Assembly (NCBI GenBank): GCA_037501455.1
Contig: CM074858.1
Location: 96,010,001-96,074,000, forward strand
Source of the DNA: Lantana camara
Lineage: Eukaryota > Streptophyta > Magnoliopsida > Lamiales > Verbenaceae
Direction: 5' to 3'
DNA: 64,000 bases
This document shows positions 21,220 to 33,870 of the stretch, piece after piece. How positions within the stretch are numbered: the first letter of the stretch is position 1; every line of letters begins with the position of its first letter. A model generated the notes under the pieces. It was given only the letters and a program-made list of their open reading frames with translations, made no database searches and was not told where the DNA came from. Made by a program: the position numbers and the translations under genes.

Positions 21220-21624
21220 CGTCATGATTTTATGTTGGGTTTGTAATAATATTTTGACCAAAGTGAAGGAGAACATTTAGGCCCAATAAGTCAGGAGGAG
21301 GCCCATCTCGTGAATAGTGTTTGCCATAAACTATTTCAATTTTCAGCCCATCTTTGACGAGTTGACTTGGCCATAATAAGTAATAACGGTTGAAATTGGG
21401 GAGCGCGCGTTCAAAGTTTGAACAACTCACTATCATATTGTTTCAACTATTATTTTATTCATATACACACGCAAAGTATATTTACAGACAATCGAAATTA
21501 GAAAAAAATATCTTTTAAATTTTTTTTCATATTACACTTGACCCGTATATACAAGTGAAATAAAAGATAAAATATAAATTTAAAACGGAAAATCCCAAAC
21601 CACAAAAAAGTGTTTCATCTCACG

Positions 21625-21955
21625 ATGAGAAAAAAAACTTTTTGTTATCCGAAATTTGTTCTTTTTGCAATTTACCGTTCTAATAAACTTTTGTTACAAA
21701 CCACCGTCTAATGTTTGCATTTATAGCATATGGCCATTTGAAATTTTTTTTGACGGTTTTGGCTAAAAAACATGACACGTGACATGTTTATATAATTTTT
21801 ACGTTAGTAGTATTTTCATCAAAACCAAAAAAAAATAAAAATTTAGATGGCGATATATTATAAATACAAAGATTGAATGGTGGTTTGCAATAAAAGTTTA
21901 TTGGGATGCAAAAAAGAGGTAATATTAACAATAAATCCTTTTCCCTCTCACGATA
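21625..21955. mobile_element. Foldback MITE-like element
   Basis: Left arm CTAATAAACTTTTGTTACAA followed by ACCACC (21680-21705) pairs with the reverse complement of the right arm at ~21880-21905 (CCAATAAACTTTTATTGCAA, then ACCACC). The match continues into both sides through TTTTTGCA and T-rich ends. No target duplication could be fixed. Confidence 0.55.
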
Positions 21956-23829
21956 ATTGGTATTCAATTGATTTTACTAATTTCTGGTACCTATCAAACG
22001 TTCTTACTTCATACATATCAAATGTTCATGCATGAGCTCGATCAATATTTTGCTTTCTTATGCACAAGTTTCACCGCTAATCTGCTATTATTCTTTACAT
22101 TCACAATTATATTTTCTTTATTCTTATCTCTTTTCAATATGAACTCGAGTTGATCGGACCATCAAAATATAAAATTTTCTTACTAATCATATCTAATTAC
22201 ACAATGACTCGCACTCATGACCGATCAATTGGTATGATATGAACATTAGCATTTAGCTCCATTAATTCCGCCTGCCTAAGGCAAGTATGTGAAGGAGATC
22301 CTTTACCGGATAGAATTCATAGAGAAAGAGAGATTCATAACTTAGAAATCTGTCTCCATATTTTGGATTTAGGATTTGTTTGTACTTATAATTATGTTTG
22401 TAGTTATGTTCATGAAAGAGAGACTTACTTAGGGCAAATAGGGATTAGCAAGGACGGAGCAGACTTGTGCCTAATGTGGTTCATATGATCTTTTAACGTC
22501 CCATCAAATTGATCGCATAAAACCACATTTGGATCTTTGCATGTTTTTCTCAATTATTAGGTGAGTGCCGGCAAACATTTGCTTTGCGCCGGCCATATTA
22601 GTTTAGGAAAAAAGGGAAATCAACTACTGGTGTAGCAAAGTCTTAATGTAGTATATTAGTTTAACTAAAAAGTTTGTATTTGAATTTCTTGATGTATAAC
22701 TGTCCTTGGTGAAAAAAAGCTATACATCTTCATTAAAGGATATATGTAAAGCTTGTTTTTTCACATTTTATGAATGTAATTTCAACAAGGTAGGTTGTTT
22801 GAATTGAGCTAGGTTGCCTACGAACTTTATGAACCCACTTCAATTCGAGCTAGACTCGAACTTGAATTTTTTGGTTGGTATCAAAAAGTTAAATGCCTAA
22901 TTATATCACTTAGAAAATACAAATAAATTAGGCCACTAATTACGAAAAGATAGAAGTTGGCATATTTATAATAAAACTTATCAAATTATTATTCAAAAAG
23001 CTTATTAACAAAAGTTAATTATCCCGAACTTTTTCAACCCGAAAGATACAATACAACCCTTATTTTCAGTTTGAATACCGCTCGTGTAAGTCACATAAAA
23101 AAGAAACAACCTATTTCGCTCACAAATGTTGAATTGATACATAAAAATGGATATTGTTCACACTAATACGCACAAAATTGGGACAAAAAAATTTGAGATT
23201 CCATTAAATTATTATTCAGAAAGTCGGTACAAATTAATAGTTGGTATAATCGCAATAATTATTATTCAAAAATTGAGATTCCATTAAGTTAGTGAGTGAC
23301 TCAAACTCATGCTACGTATAGTGTTTGAAAAGAAGAAAATGAATCGTTTGGCCAACGTAAATGTCTTCATAAGTCAAACCAGGAGCCTACAATCTATAGT
23401 TGAAAAATGAAGTAATTGTGCTGAAAATAAAGATTTAAGAAGGGTTAATATGGGAGGTGGGAAAGTGACTTGTCTTGCAATTCTTTTGCAATCATAATTT
23501 AATTATTACTTGAAAATATGAAGTAAGGAGTAGTGCCACGATACTCTTTTCACCTTCATCCAACTATGAGTGTGTTTGTGTGAAAATTGAGGAACGATAC
23601 ATCCATGAAGTGGAGCATATGTATATTGGTATATCTTGATGTAGGGACACAAGAATTGTACCTAACAATGTGTTTTTGGCACTGATTGATGACGGTTGTG
23701 AATTTGTAGCTACCTATTTCGTGCAAATTATTATCATGTCTCATTTTATAATTATAATTGTCTATATAAATGTTTCTCAAACTACAACGATATTTCTTGT
23801 AATAGTAGCACATGCGAAATTGTGCTATA
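21956..23829. other. Intergenic, AT-rich
   Basis: No gene or RNA is seen. It includes one SINE-like copy and scattered degenerate sequence. Confidence 0.5.
22625..22745 (+). repeat. SINE-like repeat, diverged copy
   Basis: Shares GGTGTAGC, TATATTAGTTTAACTAAAAA, TTGTATTTGAATTTCTTG and CTTGGTGAAAAAAAGC words in the same order as the other copies. Divergence is high. Confidence 0.4.
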
Positions 23830-23839
23830 TATATATATG

Positions 23840-25709
23840 GAGTTAATTGCACGAAAACCCCCTGTGTTATGCCTAATTAGCACTCTGAACCCTGTGTTTC
23901 AACAATTAGCGTAGAAAATCCTGTGAATTATTTTAATTATCACGGGAAACCCTCCGTCCGTGCATGTTGTCACACGCGCTGTAATTGCAGCTTGTATTAC
24001 AAATTCTTGCACTTATTGGCTGTGAAATGACATTTATAACCCTATGTAACCTAATAAAATTAAACCCATATTTTTTCTTCTTTTTTTTTTTTGAAAATAC
24101 AATTCAAATATTATGAAAAAATAAAAACAAAATGAATTAAAAAAAGTTTAAATTTGTTTCACACTTATAATTTACATGGTCCGTCTCTCTCCCTCTCTCC
24201 CCCCTCAAGCAGCACCCCGCCGCCGCCACCCTTCGCCACCGCCGTCCACCATCATCGCCAGATGCAACATCACCATGCCGCCGACCACCAACCCATTGTC
24301 CCCCAAAGCAGCACCCCTCCGCTGCCGGCCACCATCACCGCCAGAGCCCAGATGCAGCATCACCCTTCACCACCGCCGTCCACCCTCCTCTCCACACAAC
24401 ACCACCGACAACCCATAACTTTTTAAAAAATCTCAGATCTGAAAATTTATTTTTAAACCTCTTGTTGGTTGGTTTCTTTCCCCGGAGATGAATCCGAACC
24501 AGGCGGCAGACATGCCTTGGAGATAGATCAAATTGCTGAGTCGCCCAATCGATCGAGTATTTTCTCGGAGAAATTATTCCTCTGTAGATGTAATTCTTGA
24601 GGGACCCCATTTTGTCGAAGTGGAGATCTGGTGGTGGTGGTGGCGGCTTCAGATCTGACTTCGTGGCGGCGGTGGTGGTTGCAGATCTGGGTTGGGATGA
24701 CTGTGTGGTGGTGGTGGCGATGTGGCGATGGTGCTTTCAGATCTGGATTGGAAAAGGATGGTGTTGGTGGCGACGTGGTGGCGCGATGCTGAAGAAGATG
24801 AAGAAGCTTAGGGAGAATGTGGGCTTGCCGGCAGTGGGTGGATTTGTGGTGGTGGTGGCGGCCAAGACCGATCGACCACCACTCTCAATTAGTCTCTCCC
24901 TCTCTGTTCTCTCAAATTCCGGCTCCATCTCCACCTTGCCGCTGCCGCTGCACCACCGCCAATAGCCTGCTGCTCTTCTTTACTTGTAAAGCCCCATCCC
25001 AGCATAATTTACTGTGTACATAATTTAATTGTAGTTAGTAAGTTAATTTAATCTAATTAGTTTCATTAGTTAAGCTTAGTCAAGATGTGTTATCTGTCCT
25101 AAATTATATATGTAATATCTTGTGAGTCCTTGTTTATGAATCGATAATTATAAATTCATGGAATTTGGTTGCTGCTTAGTTTTATTAATTGGTGATCATT
25201 AATCATATGATATATATAAATTTATATCATAACATATATTATTTTAGCATTAATTTTAATTAGTTATAAAATATATATCTAATTTTTTGAATTAATTACA
25301 TGAATTAATTACATTAATATATAACAATATACATATATGATATATATAATACAAATCATTAATCATATGATATATATAAATTTATATCATAAAATATATT
25401 ATTTTAATATTAATTTTAATTAGTTATGAAATATATACCTTTTTTTTTTAATTAATTACATCAATATATAACATTATATATATGATACATATAATACATA
25501 TTAATATATATATATATATATATATATGATACCTTGTTTGAGTGTTAAAGGGGCAAAACAGACATTTCTTGTCCTCCATTGCCCTTTGAGTGTTAAAGGG
25601 GGCGGTGTGAGAATTTAATAGAATCATAGGGTTTTCTATACTAATTGTTGAAATACAGGGTTCTGCGTGCTAATTAGACATAATACAGGGTTTTCGGCGC
25701 AATTAACTC
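23840..25709. mobile_element. Non-autonomous Mutator-like element (possible Pack-MULE)
   Basis: Ends are long inverted repeats of roughly 100 bases: the left starts GAGTTAATTGCACGAAAACC, and the right reads on the reverse strand GAGTTAATTGCGCCGAAAACC. Both continue with the same TAATTAGCAC, GAACCCTGT, TTTCAACAATTAG order. Perfect 10-base duplications TATATATATG flank it (23830-23839 and 25710-25719), the size expected for MULEs. No transposase is present. GC-rich blocks at 24170-24420 and 24620-24975 contrast with AT-rich surroundings and may be captured gene sequence. Confidence 0.9.
25197..25510. repeat. Tandem duplication (~160 bp) inside the MULE
   Basis: CATTAATCATATGATATATA starts at 25197 and again at 25357. 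The copies are very similar over ~155 bases. Confidence 0.85.
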
Positions 25710-25719
25710 TATATATATG

Positions 25720-28700
25720 TACCAGTTTTTTTCTCTTCTAAAGATTGGTAGCCTTATTATGCTTGCAGTTGGAGATTTTGAAAGGCGTGATTCGAAAGGG
25801 GCATGAGTTGATGAAAAGATATAGTCGATGCAAAAGTTTCATTGCACTATTTCTCCTTAAGATGAATTTATCTTGTCTTGGTTCTTATGATTTTATGATA
25901 ATTGTTTTTGAAAATACGATACTTCTCGTAAAAGTATCACTACAAATTATAAGAAAAAATAAAATTAAAGTATTTAAAATTCTCTTGACACTAAATGGTG
26001 TGTTGATTATGGTGAAATAGTAACACTCATTCATTTCCCACCGAGCGACACCTTTTCATTTTATTAATTAATTTTCATTCATTAAATAATATTTAATATT
26101 TAGTTCGAATCTGACTCGGTTAAATTAGAGTAATCAGGGACGAATATTTTACACTTGTCGTGTGGTTAATAGAAAATTTAGGAAAAGTAACAAATCAAAT
26201 GATAAATATAATATATTTATCTTTTTAATTGATTGGATTCGATTGGGTTAGGTCTAGATTAAAATTTTCGTAAGTCCATCTACAATCTTGATCATATGCC
26301 ACTTGTTTAAACATCGTCAACCAAAGTGCTCCATCTTATTTCTTCCCAAACCTAGTGAAGTTATCAATTAGTGGAGCTCTTGTCAATTGTCATTGCTTGA
26401 CACCAATTAATTAGTGGCCAATAAAGTCAATTCTAAATTCTAATGACATAATTAGTCTTCCATGTAGGGTCCAAAATGATCTTGATCAACTAAAAAGTTG
26501 GGGATTATTAATTCAAGAAAAGCCCTGCAAAGCAAGATTTGCATAAATAATGAAGATTAGCAAGTAGGTTAGACAAATATACGAGCACATGCTATGGAGA
26601 TTTTAAAATCCTAGCTACTCTCCTCCTGAAAACTCTCTCATCCTAAATCCCTATAATAAGTACCACCTTTTTGGTAATGATCTTTCAAGATCGTACGTAT
26701 CTCCATAATTAATCATCTTTTTATGATGATTATGTATTAATAAACATGCCAACTAATGGAAATTTTGCATGAGAAATGCATTAAGATCTTAACCAAGAAA
26801 TCTGAAATGCCAGTTCACCAATACACACCCCTCCTTATGTATATATATTTTTCCAACTTTTTTTTTCTTCAGATTCATGTAGTTCAAAAGTTCAATATCA
26901 GAATGACACTTCCAACTCAATCATTTCATTTACAATTCTAAAATTTAGATATTACAAATATAATTTTGATTCTGTTAATGAAACATCAATTGGGCTGAAT
27001 GTGTTGTCCTTATGTTTTTGAAAGTCCAATATGAGAATTGAGAACAACTACTTCAACTCAGTTTTCTGTTTATAAGACGATAATTTTAGATGCGTTTCAT
27101 AGGTCTAATAAGGGATAGAATCGGAGTTTTCTTCCTTTTCTGTCTCTTTTATCGTTGTTGGTCTTCTGCACGTAATGTTGCTTATATAGTAGATGAATCC
27201 ATCTAGGGTTTAAATTATTCCAATGTTAATCCTTCAGAGTCCTTTACTTTCTTATTTTTCATTTCTCAGACGCCACGTCTATTCTTTATTTCCTTTTGCG
27301 AGGGAATTACGAACTATATTCTTGAGCTCTTTTTTACCGATCCTTATCCTGTTTGTTATATATCTTTATCTGGCCACATGTATCTATAAGCAGCGACGCG
27401 CATCTCATATATATATATATATATATATATGTGTGTATAGAATTGATTGGGAACATTGAAAAATGGGGTTGTGAATGAAGCACAATGAAAGAAGTGGTCA
27501 ATGAGCTAGATAAACATGTAGAGTGGTTGGGAATATGGGGGAATGTGCAATACAAGTCAAAATCGCAAAAGGGGGAGAATTCTTATTCAGGTGACTGAGA
27601 GCATTCAAATTAGAATGGAAAGGAAAAGAAAGCATGTGAGTGGGGTCTAATTTTATTAATCAAACTATTTTGGACGTAGATTTGCTAATGCTGAGCCACT
27701 AGAATATTCACACAGCACTTTTGAGTATCAATATATATTTCTTAAAGCTGGTTGGTGATAGATTCAAATTATGGTGTATGGGACGTTGTTACGTGTTCCC
27801 ATTTTTCAACAGCATTTTCATATTTTTATAAGAGGGTTTTGTTGCCATTAAGTGGTGTAACTTAGTGATTTGTCGTTATACTAATTTAATTAGAGGTTTC
27901 GTGTTCGAGCATCTGGAAACGCAACTTCCATTGGTAGAGAGAGTTTTACACCCTAAGTGGTCCGTTCCAACTCGACCCATGAAAATGGACCAAAGAAAAA
28001 ATACCTTTTGTGTTTGCTCTTTAAAAGAAGGAAATATAAGCTTAACAAATGTATTTAGAAAGAGTTAAATCATGACATCCATCGACATTCATTGAATTGT
28101 AACTACCGAACACCATGACTATATATATGTATAACCTAAAAATGTTCCGCAGCTAATTATAGCGATAAAAAAATGCCCCTCAAATGGTTATAATAGCATG
28201 GTTCTGAATGGTTTACACGAAAATATTATAATTTGATGATGATGATTATTATTATTATTATTATTATATATAAAGATTTGATTTGGTGATAATTATTGTG
28301 TTAAAAAGTTGTTTGAAAGCCAAAAAGTAAGGTGTTTTTGTACCTAATCCAACCTGAAAAGTATGATCTTGTTTGGACTTGATCATGATATATATATCCT
28401 TCCTCAAACCAACTATGAGCCTTACACATATAAGTACTTAATTTCCTCATTATTAATTAATTACACATAGTTGACACACCTTTTTGGTTTGAATATCAAT
28501 GAAATCAAGGAAGATTTGTGAAGATATACTTCTCAACAATGCTGATATAGCACATTACTTAATTAATTTGTCATTCATCACTAAAAATATTAAATAAAAT
28601 GCAAGAATTTTTCAATGCGAATGTTATCCTTTAAACTTACTCGTAATATTTAACAAACCCTTTATCGCTTGATAAATGTAAGTTCCAGGTTCGCGGGCTT

Positions 28701-30649
28701 GTGATATGCTAGTAAAAATTTTGAACTCATAATGTAACTTGAAATCGAATCTAAATCCCTCTTTAAAAAAATATTCGTAATATATACTTTGAGCCCTTTA
28801 GTTTATGTACCTTAAAACACACCGAAAAAAATGATACATTTGTTATGGATATACGTACGCACACACATCGGTAAACAACAGTTAAAAACTCTAATGAATA
28901 AAATTGTCAGATTATCAACCCTACCAAATATAAAACTCAACATTTTGCAAGTAGATAAAGAAGTAATTAAGAAGAAAACCCTTGTGACAAAACTTATAAA
29001 CGTTAGCCTACCAATTGATATTAATTTAATGAAAATGAAGTGAACATATAAAGTATGAGAAATAGCTTTTTAGAGATGTGTAAATCAAGATTGGATTGCA
29101 GCAGCAGGGATATGCTGTTTAAAACAAGTACAAACTTAGGTGGCTATTTCCTCTGCTTATAATTTAATTCTTTATTTATTTCCATTTAATTATATATACA
29201 GTACTTATATATACATATGAATAAGTATCGAGAAGCACAGACACAAAGTAGACCAAGCATTGTAGTGCTCCAGTCTTATCCAACCTTGGAATGGAGCTAA
29301 GTTTTGCTTGAGGTTAGTTTACTTCTAATATTTATTCTTAATTTTATTGTGTATGTTCTAATATTCCATTTAGTTTCTTTATATATATATACACGAATAA
29401 ATTAAAATTACTGCAAAAATGACTCCATATTATTAATTTACGTGGGATATTTTGTATTTCTGTGTATATATTTACATAGATGTAGTATTTAATAGGGTTT
29501 TAACTCTCTTCTATATTTTTCTTTGCAATTGTTGATAATATGCATGGTTTTCTCTATCTGCAAACTTTAATTCCAAAAAATATTGACGTATGATATAATG
29601 CAACAATATTTTCAAAAACCTCATACTATGTCATACGGGACTCGTATATTGCGTTCGTATTATCATATCCATATTTGTATATCATAAATATCAATCTAGC
29701 TACTGCGCTTAAGAAGCATTGTTCTCTCTCTCACACACCAACTCAACTTAATAGGAAGATTAAGTTTGTAATAGATTGTTGAATAAAAGATGATAATGTA
29801 GGTATGTGGGGTTCAAAAGAGAAAAGGTAATTCCCATAAGAATGGCGATTATGTAATGTATTATGTATATATCCACTTGAATAAAGTATCGCATGCCACT
29901 CAACTGGTGCAGCTCCTTTGAGAGGCTTTGACCTTTCTGATCATTCTCTACTATCACAAAGTTTAAGAGTAATCGACTGCTCATAATTCTTTTAAACTTT
30001 AAAATCAACCCTATTATGTATTAAGTATATATTTCGACTAAGAATAGTGATTCCTAACTCAATTTGGGCCGTTGGCTTTGGGGTCTGGTCCCCTATTTTA
30101 TTTTTGTATTTTATCTTCTGTTACATTTACACAGGTCATATGTATTAGTAAACGATTTAAATTAATAAAAAAAAAAGTTATTCTCTCAACCACTCTCGAT
30201 CGTCCATTAATACATTTGACGCGTGCGTTAATTAAAACAGAAAATATTAAAACACACCAACGAAACTCGAAATCCAAAAGAATTGAGACAATTTTGTTCC
30301 CCTTTTCTTTTCAAACTCACTAATTGACATGCATGCAACAGTAAGGTATAAACATACATATTTTAGCAACTAATATATACAGATTTTAAGCTCTCGTGTG
30401 GTGCATAATACATGTAACAAATAATGCCCAATTTCCACCAAACACTAAAATAAAATAAAATGATGCCCACGGATTTTAGGTGAGTGTGTGTATTAATATA
30501 AGCCATTCCCTCTTCTTATTTAACTCAATTAAATTTATTAATCACTTAACTAACACATGTCTTACAGCGTGTTTATCAAGCAAATTCGTATTTAATATGA
30601 GCCTCTATATCTTATGTATCCAACTATCCTAATAATAGCACCAAGTTGT
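25720..30649. other. Long AT-rich intergenic region
   Basis: No open frame looks like protein and no tRNA or rRNA is recognised. It holds (AT)n at ~27409-27431, (ATT)n at ~28241-28268, one SINE-like copy and ordinary AT-rich DNA. Confidence 0.5.
27847..27985 (+). repeat. SINE-like tRNA-derived repeat, best-preserved copy
   Basis: AAGTGGTGTAACTTAGTGAT resembles an RNA polymerase III box A. GTGTTCGAGCATC, about 40 bases later, resembles box B (GGTTCGANNCC). The body continues with GGAAACGCAACTTCCATTGG, AGAGAGAGTTTTACACC and AGTGGTCCGTTCCAACTCGA. Similar sequence occurs at ~19936, 22625 and 30838. Confidence 0.55.
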
Positions 30650-30837
30650 CAGAAACGGAGCCAAGATTTAATATAAGGGGATGCAAATTTTAAAATATTA
30701 AAAATTAAAGATTCGAAATTTTAATTTTGGGGAGCTATAAATATAAAATTTTCAAAATATATATATAAATTTAAAATTTTCAAAATTTAGGGGGAACGGG
30801 GGCCCATGCACCCCTTCCCCCCCGGGGTCCGCCCTTA
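30650..30837. mobile_element. Small hAT-like MITE
   Basis: Ends CAGAAACGGAGCC and GGTCCGCCCTTA are a weakened form of the common plant hAT pair CAG-GGCGGAGCC / GGTCCGCC-CTG. Flanks CAAGTTGT and CAAGTGGT agree at 7 of 8 bases. The interior ends in a C/G-rich block. Confidence 0.5.
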
Positions 30838-30950
30838 CAAGTGGTGTAGTTTTAGAAGTTCGGCGTTATACTAGCTTAATCAGAGATCTCGAGTTTGAAT
30901 TATTGGGAACGCAGATACCATTGATAAAAAAAATTTTACACTTTATCATG
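30838..30950 (+). repeat. SINE-like tRNA-derived repeat, copy C
   Basis: AGTGGTGTAG head, CGTTATACTAGCTTAATCAG, TCGAGTTTGAATTATTGGGA (box B-like), then ACCATTGATAAAAAAAATTT. It abuts the small hAT-like element, whose right target repeat overlaps its first bases. Confidence 0.5.
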
Positions 30951-31966
30951 AACAATTTATTACATATTCTACATGTCTTTTCCAATAAAAACAATAATAG
31001 ATCAATAAAAGGAAAAGGCTAAAGCCTAAAAGTGAAGCAGCCAAATTGGAAATGCTAGGTGGGGTGGGAAGCTGTCAGGGGGAGCACCAGCATTACTGGC
31101 AAGTGAAAGTGGGATAAACGTACAACAAAAAAATAAATTAAAATTAAATCGATTCAAAAATTTTATTTATTTTTAATTAAATAATAAAAAATTTTCATTT
31201 AAATTTGTATTGATGTTAAAATTTTTAATCCATTATTTTATCTTCCAATTAAATATTTAAAATTTAGTAAAACAACTGATTATATTATCGACGATGGGTA
31301 TCCTAATCTCGACAATCAAAATATCTATAAATAATTGGGAAAGAAAAAGAGGAAGGTTGGATTTTGATAATCTGGATTATATATGAAGCGTCACAATCAT
31401 GTCAACTTTTAACTAGGATCCATCTTATCCGTCACCCAACCCTGCCCCACCCACCCCCCAATCTTTTTTTCTAAAATTATTATGAATATTTATTACATAT
31501 TTTTGCCGACCTTTAATTATTATCGTTTTTTTTTGTAAATTATACTTAATTCTTGAAGGCATGAGGTTATAATAAAAAGAATGAAAGAGCGAATTAAGGC
31601 CATGATTGATGGGTGGTTTATTAAAACAAATAATGTTTTTGGTACAAATTAAAACAAATAATTGATATATAAACAAATGGCTCAATACCCAGCATCGATA
31701 TAACTTAATACTTCGAATACGTCTATATTTGTAAGTACGATTAAAAAGAAGGCATTTATATTTTAGTGGCTCGATTCGTCTCGAACTTATAATAAGATAT
31801 ATAAAATAAAAAAAACTTGGGAAATTTGTGGTTATATAATTTATTGCACATTGCACGATTTAGATTCTTAACCAAGACTTGTGAATATAACACGGATTTA
31901 AACCATTAAAACCCTCCTTTTCATGAGTAATGTGGTACTTTCCGCCACTAATAAGTTATAGATTAA

Positions 31967-32421
31967 GAGCTCCTTTACTTTTCTAGTTGGCTAACCATTG
32001 CCAATGGGTTGTTTATGATTTTTTTTCTTGGTTATATAAACCGGTGCCCTCTTTACTTTAATTGGAAAACATTGCTCTTAAATACACTAGATTGTTGGAC
32101 TCTTTACATTGTTGGTTTTTAAACAAGATTAAAGGTATACATTTATGATTTTGTCCCCGCATTGGGAATTGAACGATTTTGTCCTGTATTGGTAAGTATG
32201 TAATTTTTCTTTGAAAAGCAAGGACAAAGTTGTCAATTCGTCTTATCCAATTCAACTAGCTTATTTAGCCACAGTTTTTTTAATGGGTATATAACCCATC
32301 ATTTCCCATTGTTAACCTGGGGCTCCGGTTTTAAGCCCTAATAATTAAATAGTGAAGTAAAAGGTTGGCAAACCCCTGAAGCATAATCAACCCGCTATTT
32401 TCCACTGAAGTAAAGGAGCTC
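31967..32421. mobile_element. Putative MITE with 14-base terminal inverted repeats
   Basis: GAGCTCCTTTACTT (31967-31980) is exactly complementary to AAGTAAAGGAGCTC (32408-32421). Weaker inverted similarity continues inward (GTTGGCTAACC against GGTTGGCAAACC). No clear target duplication. Confidence 0.5.
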
Positions 32422-32772
32422 AGCGTTTTCCAAATAAATAGGTCTGATTTGTTTAGACATTTTCTCGATGATTCGTCTGTTTAATTCTCATATTCTGTTA
32501 ATTTTATTCGCGGTGAAACTAACTCCGTAACTCATATTTTGATTAAAAATTTAGTTTTACCTTGCGTGAAATATTTTCATATTCTTTATTTTACTATTAA
32601 CTTTGTTTTGACTCAATGCCAATAATCACCTCTTAAATTTCTATTTAATAATTACCTCTAAGAGTACGGTTCGTAATAAAATAAAAATAAACAAAGACAA
32701 TAAGAATATTCCGAGGCTGAAACTACAAAGTTTCATTTTCATTTAAATTATCGCCACAATTAGGTTAATGTT

Positions 32773-32773
32773 C

Positions 32774-32804
<31 letters not shown>

Positions 32805-32808
32805 AAAA
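32773..32808 (+). repeat. Homopolymer junction C22-A14
   Basis: 22 C directly followed by 14 A. Length may be affected by sequencing error. Confidence 0.9.
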
Positions 32809-33687
32809 TCCAATAATTAATGAAAAGACTTAAGGGATTTTATAATTAATTATAAGAATTGGATTCTCATTCATGCCCTCTTAACTTTGCATTACACGCC
32901 AATTATTTACTCTCAATATTCGGCATTTAAACTTTTCCATACTAATCACTCATTGATCATCACACTATTTTTTTAATTGAATTTAAAAACACATCCACAA
33001 TCTTGACATCCCCATTAATTTTTCTTCTTCTTTTTTCAAGTAAACATAAAGAAATGTACATATAACAAGAAAAACAAGAAGAACTTGTCACACTCTTCCC
33101 AAGCTTGGATTCGAGTCGGATACGGACATACCGTAACACCCCAACTCGAATCAGCTACTTCTGAATCGACCAATAAATGCTTTAAATTAAAATAACTACA
33201 CAATCGTTTATTACGTTGTCATTTTAGTTCAGAGTATTGGTCATCAGATCGTAATAGTTGTTTCAAATTGGGGCGTTATAAATACCGTATCATATCTGTA
33301 TTGTATCATGTTCGTGTATTTATAAACTTCTCTTCATATATTTTTCATTTCTTCTTTTTGTCATTGTGGTAATTAATATATTTTATTTGTGTAATAAATG
33401 CTGAAAAAAGTGGGAATTTATGAGTAATCGCTATCCCAATTTATTTTCTTGGCTTCCCCTATGAGTGGTCTGCTGGGCAACAGCTACACTACCCAAAAGA
33501 CCAAACCTAGGCTAAGGCAATTAGCCTGAAAAACTTTTATTCCCATAGGCTTGTTTGTATAAAACCAAACACACAACAAATGCACACAGCCTGTACTGCA
33601 TCTGTCCCAACATCTCTACTTTTTTTGCATTCAATTATTCCATTTAACTACCAATAATTTACTGCAAAATAATTCTATTAAAATCCC

Positions 33688-33870
33688 CCCCATTAATGAT
33701 CTTTCAATAAAATAAAAACCCAATCTTTAACCCCATTAATGATCTTTTCAAGAAAATAAAAATTCAATCTTTAACCCTATTATTGATCTTTTTCAAGAAA
33801 ATAAAAATCCCATCTTTAACCATATTATTAATGATCTTTTTCAAGAAAATAAAAATCTAATCTTTAGCCC
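33688..33870 (+). repeat. Four tandem ~46-bp repeats
   Basis: Each unit has TTA(A/T)TGATCTTT, CAA(G/T)AAAATAAAAA and ATCTTTA(A/G)C. Units differ by a few bases and small indels. The array ends ~1.1 kb before the WD40 start codon. Confidence 0.85.

Noticed and set aside
24154..24426. Pro/His-rich open frames on the plus strand in the MULE
   Set aside because: Low-complexity translation of C-rich sequence in two overlapping frames, with no start context or domain.
25745..26020. 91-codon frame right of the MULE
   Set aside because: No domain, AT-rich, no promoter or splice support.
31425..31856. 143-codon minus-strand frame
   Set aside because: AT-rich composition, no domain or codon bias; chance open frame in intergenic DNA.
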